Part shown: positions 62,377-64,000 of the stretch, in pieces | How positions within the stretch are numbered: the first letter of the stretch is position 1 | How the letters are laid out: the number at the start of each line of letters is the position of its first letter | NCBI GenBank assembly: GCA_041752115.1 | Contig: JBGSHS010000134.1 | Coordinates: forward strand, 1 to 64,000 | Length of the DNA: 64,000 bases | Source of the DNA: JAJRVM01 sp041752115 | GTDB lineage: Bacteria > Planctomycetota > Planctomycetia > Pirellulales > Pirellulaceae | Direction: 5' to 3' | Made by a program: the position numbers and the translations under genes | Notes under the pieces: generated by a model | Databases searched by the model: none | What the model saw: only the letters and a program-made list of their open reading frames with translations | Told to the model about the DNA's origin: nothing

Positions 62377-64000
62377 TCACGGCTTTCGCTTTGGGGGTGA
62401 GGACGGAGCTTTTCCCGCATAGCGTCGCAGGCTCTGCTCCAGCGCCGCCGCGTGATCCGCCCGGCCAGTGGCCCGGGCGTTGTTGAGCGCCTGAAGGGCT
62501 GTCGTCACGGCGTCGTCACGGCGCCCAGCCGCGAACAGGGCCTCGGCCAGAACCATCAGCGCTTCGGAGTTCCGCGGTCCAGTCACCGTGCAGGCATGTT
62601 GCGCCAGCCGAACGGCTTCCCCGGCATGGCGTAGTTCCGACTCCTTAGCAGTCGCCCGGATCGTGGCGGCTCCCAGCAGGGCCGGAACGCAATCCGGATC
62701 GTGCTGCAGTGCCGCGGTGAACCGCGGCAGCGCAGCGCCGGACTTTCCCTGGCCTTGCAGGGCCAATCCCAGGTACGACTGTGCCAGCACGTTCTCCGGA
62801 GACGACTGAGCGACCACGTCGAGGTGTTCCGCTGCTTCCGCGAACCGGCGGGTTTCCACCAACCCCACCCCCAGCATCAAGCGTGCCTCCATGCGATTCG
62901 GTGCGAGTTCGACTGCCCGCCGCAGATGGTCCAATCCCTGCGCAATCTCACCTTGCCGGCCAAGAAAGCTTCCCAAGTTCAAATGACCGAGAAACGAATC
63001 CGGATCGTAGCGGATCGCATCACGAAAACAGACTTCGGCCTCCTTGCTTCGGCCTTGCTCGTCCAGCGCGATACCCAGGTTGCAGAGTGCCACCGAGCTC
63101 TTCGGGTTCAGTTCCAACGCCTTGCGGGCCGACTCTTCTGCCTGTTGCACGTTGCCGGTGAACAACCGGGTCTGGGACGCTCGAGCATACGAGTAGTCGG
63201 TCAGGTACCGCTCCTGAATTCTGTCGATTCCATTGGCGGCAATATTGACGAACTCCGGGATATTCGCCGCCCGATCGGACGACGTGAAATGTGAGAGAAC
63301 CACCGGCGGACTGGTTTCACCGGTTTCGTCAACGTGAGTCAGGAACAGCTGCGTGTAATCCGAGAGGGCCTTGGAGGCAAAGACGAGCCACTTTCCGTTG
63401 GGAGACCAGCTGTGCCAAGAGTTCATCCGTGACGTATTGCAGCGGAGTCGTCGGGCGGCGCCGCCACTGGCCGGCATGAGGTAAAGCTCGCTGTCGGGCT
63501 GCAACAGCATGAAACTCTTGGACCGACAGAACACCAGCCATTTGCCGTCGGGCGAAAACCGCGGAAAGTAATTGCTGTAACCGTTATGCGCAGCACCTTC
63601 CAGTGGTTCCGGCACACCACCACGCCCCTCATTGAACGCAATCCGATAGAGATCAAAACGAAACGTGGCTCCCTCATGCAAGAATTCCGCGCACTCCTCC
63701 TCAGTCAAGAGCACCGATGTCCGAGCCGATTCGTGTTTAAGGCGGTGGACCTTGCTGCGCGCGAACACCAGGTACTTGCCGTCAGGGCTCCAAACCGGAT
63801 TGCTCTGCACATAAGCCGGATCATCTGCCCCGGGGAGCGACTGGAAACAGTTCGTTTCACGGCAGTAGATGGCCAGAATTCCCTTGATGGGAAAGAAGAG
63901 TTGCGAGAACGCGATGTCGGGCCGGGGAACAAAGACCGATTCGTCCTTCACCGTGCTGACCACGTACCTGCCATCCGGAGAGACCTGCGACAGGAGGCCA
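62377..64000 (-). CDS. PD40/TPR protein, 5' end outside the window
   Basis: The frame enters from the right edge without a start. The codons 63964-64000 continue in frame as LLSQVSPDGRY, part of a PD40 (WD40-like) repeat, so the GTG at 63963 is internal. The visible 540 residues hold at least four PD40 motifs (SPDGRY, SPDGKYLVFAR, SPDGKWLVFCR, SPNGKWLVFAS), as in TolB-like propellers. About six TPR repeats follow (AEESARKALELNPKSSVALCNLG and later). The combination suggests a periplasmic or outer-membrane scaffold for protein contacts. The C-terminus ends PPKRKP. The complete gene is needed for a name. Confidence 0.85.
   Translation of the reverse strand, partial: GLLSQVSPDGRYVVSTVKDESVFVPRPDIAFSQLFFPIKGILAIYCRETNCFQSLPGADDPAYVQSNPVWSPDGKYLVFARSKVHRLKHESARTSVLLTEEECAEFLHEGATFRFDLYRIAFNEGRGGVPEPLEGAAHNGYSNYFPRFSPDGKWLVFCRSKSFMLLQPDSELYLMPASGGAARRLRCNTSRMNSWHSWSPNGKWLVFASKALSDYTQLFLTHVDETGETSPPVVLSHFTSSDRAANIPEFVNIAANGIDRIQERYLTDYSYARASQTRLFTGNVQQAEESARKALELNPKSSVALCNLGIALDEQGRSKEAEVCFRDAIRYDPDSFLGHLNLGSFLGRQGEIAQGLDHLRRAVELAPNRMEARLMLGVGLVETRRFAEAAEHLDVVAQSSPENVLAQSYLGLALQGQGKSGAALPRFTAALQHDPDCVPALLGAATIRATAKESELRHAGEAVRLAQHACTVTGPRNSEALMVLAEALFAAGRRDDAVTTALQALNNARATGRADHAAALEQSLRRYAGKAPSSPPKRKP

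Noticed and set aside
63963..63963. GTG 63963 as start of the PD40/TPR gene
   Set aside because: The upstream codons up to the window edge continue a PD40 repeat in frame, so this GTG is an internal valine.

Overview
The window is one contiguous stretch of a GC-rich bacterial chromosome, most likely a planctomycete of the Pirellulales type. The reasons are protein families and habits typical of that phylum: a DUF4159/terpenoid-cyclase-fold protein divergent from a MoxR-DUF58-BatA-VWA operon, a FecR-like membrane protein with an 'LRTLLAYLDD' N-terminus, a TIGR03936/DUF2344 protein next to RNase G, a class II ribonucleotide reductase, many Tat-exported sugar enzymes, and small repeat elements in the gaps. 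No rRNA, tRNA, CRISPR array, transposase or prophage gene was found by eye.

Layout. 1-11.4 kb: LysM L,D-transpeptidase, a zinc-ribbon membrane peptide, RarA, a 1208-residue AsmA/TamB-like protein, an MBL-fold hydrolase, a small membrane protein and the FecR-like protein. 11.7-18.4 kb, all on +: hpf, ptsN, ptsH, ptsI (a PTS without sugar permease, so probably regulatory), DUF2344, RNase G/E and L21. 19.2-22.2 kb: B12-dependent nrdJ, with a candidate NrdR box pair upstream and a strong intrinsic terminator downstream. 22.3-27.5 kb on -: a GT39-type glycosyltransferase, an LptD/OstA-like outer-membrane protein and dgkA. 27.7-30.0 kb: an MMPL/RND exporter.

30.2-37.1 kb on - holds the most unusual locus: a soluble M48 metallopeptidase whose stop overlaps the start (ATGA) of an 1882-residue protein that strings together a kinase C-lobe, a DUF4011-like region, an SF1 helicase, a Vsr/MTES_1575-like nuclease fold and a WGR domain. 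It looks like a conflict or genome-defence module, but I cannot assign it to a named system. 37.4-48.1 kb: DUF4159 (-) and the divergent moxR-DUF58-BatA-VWA-CNNM genes.

48.2-61.1 kb: exported or Tat-dependent enzymes. These are a dienelactone hydrolase, a Spy-like lipoprotein, a TIM-barrel-like protein, a GH78 alpha-L-rhamnosidase, an enolase-superfamily sugar-acid dehydratase and a beta-helix/LamG protein. The last four suggest scavenging of rhamnose-containing polysaccharide. 62.4-64.0 kb: the 3' part of a PD40/TPR protein that runs off the window.

The gaps carry several repeats: tandem units of 15, 21 and 24 bp, and three inverted-repeat elements (17.7-17.9, 42.0-42.1 and 52.7-52.8 kb). 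All family calls are from reading motifs, without database searches.
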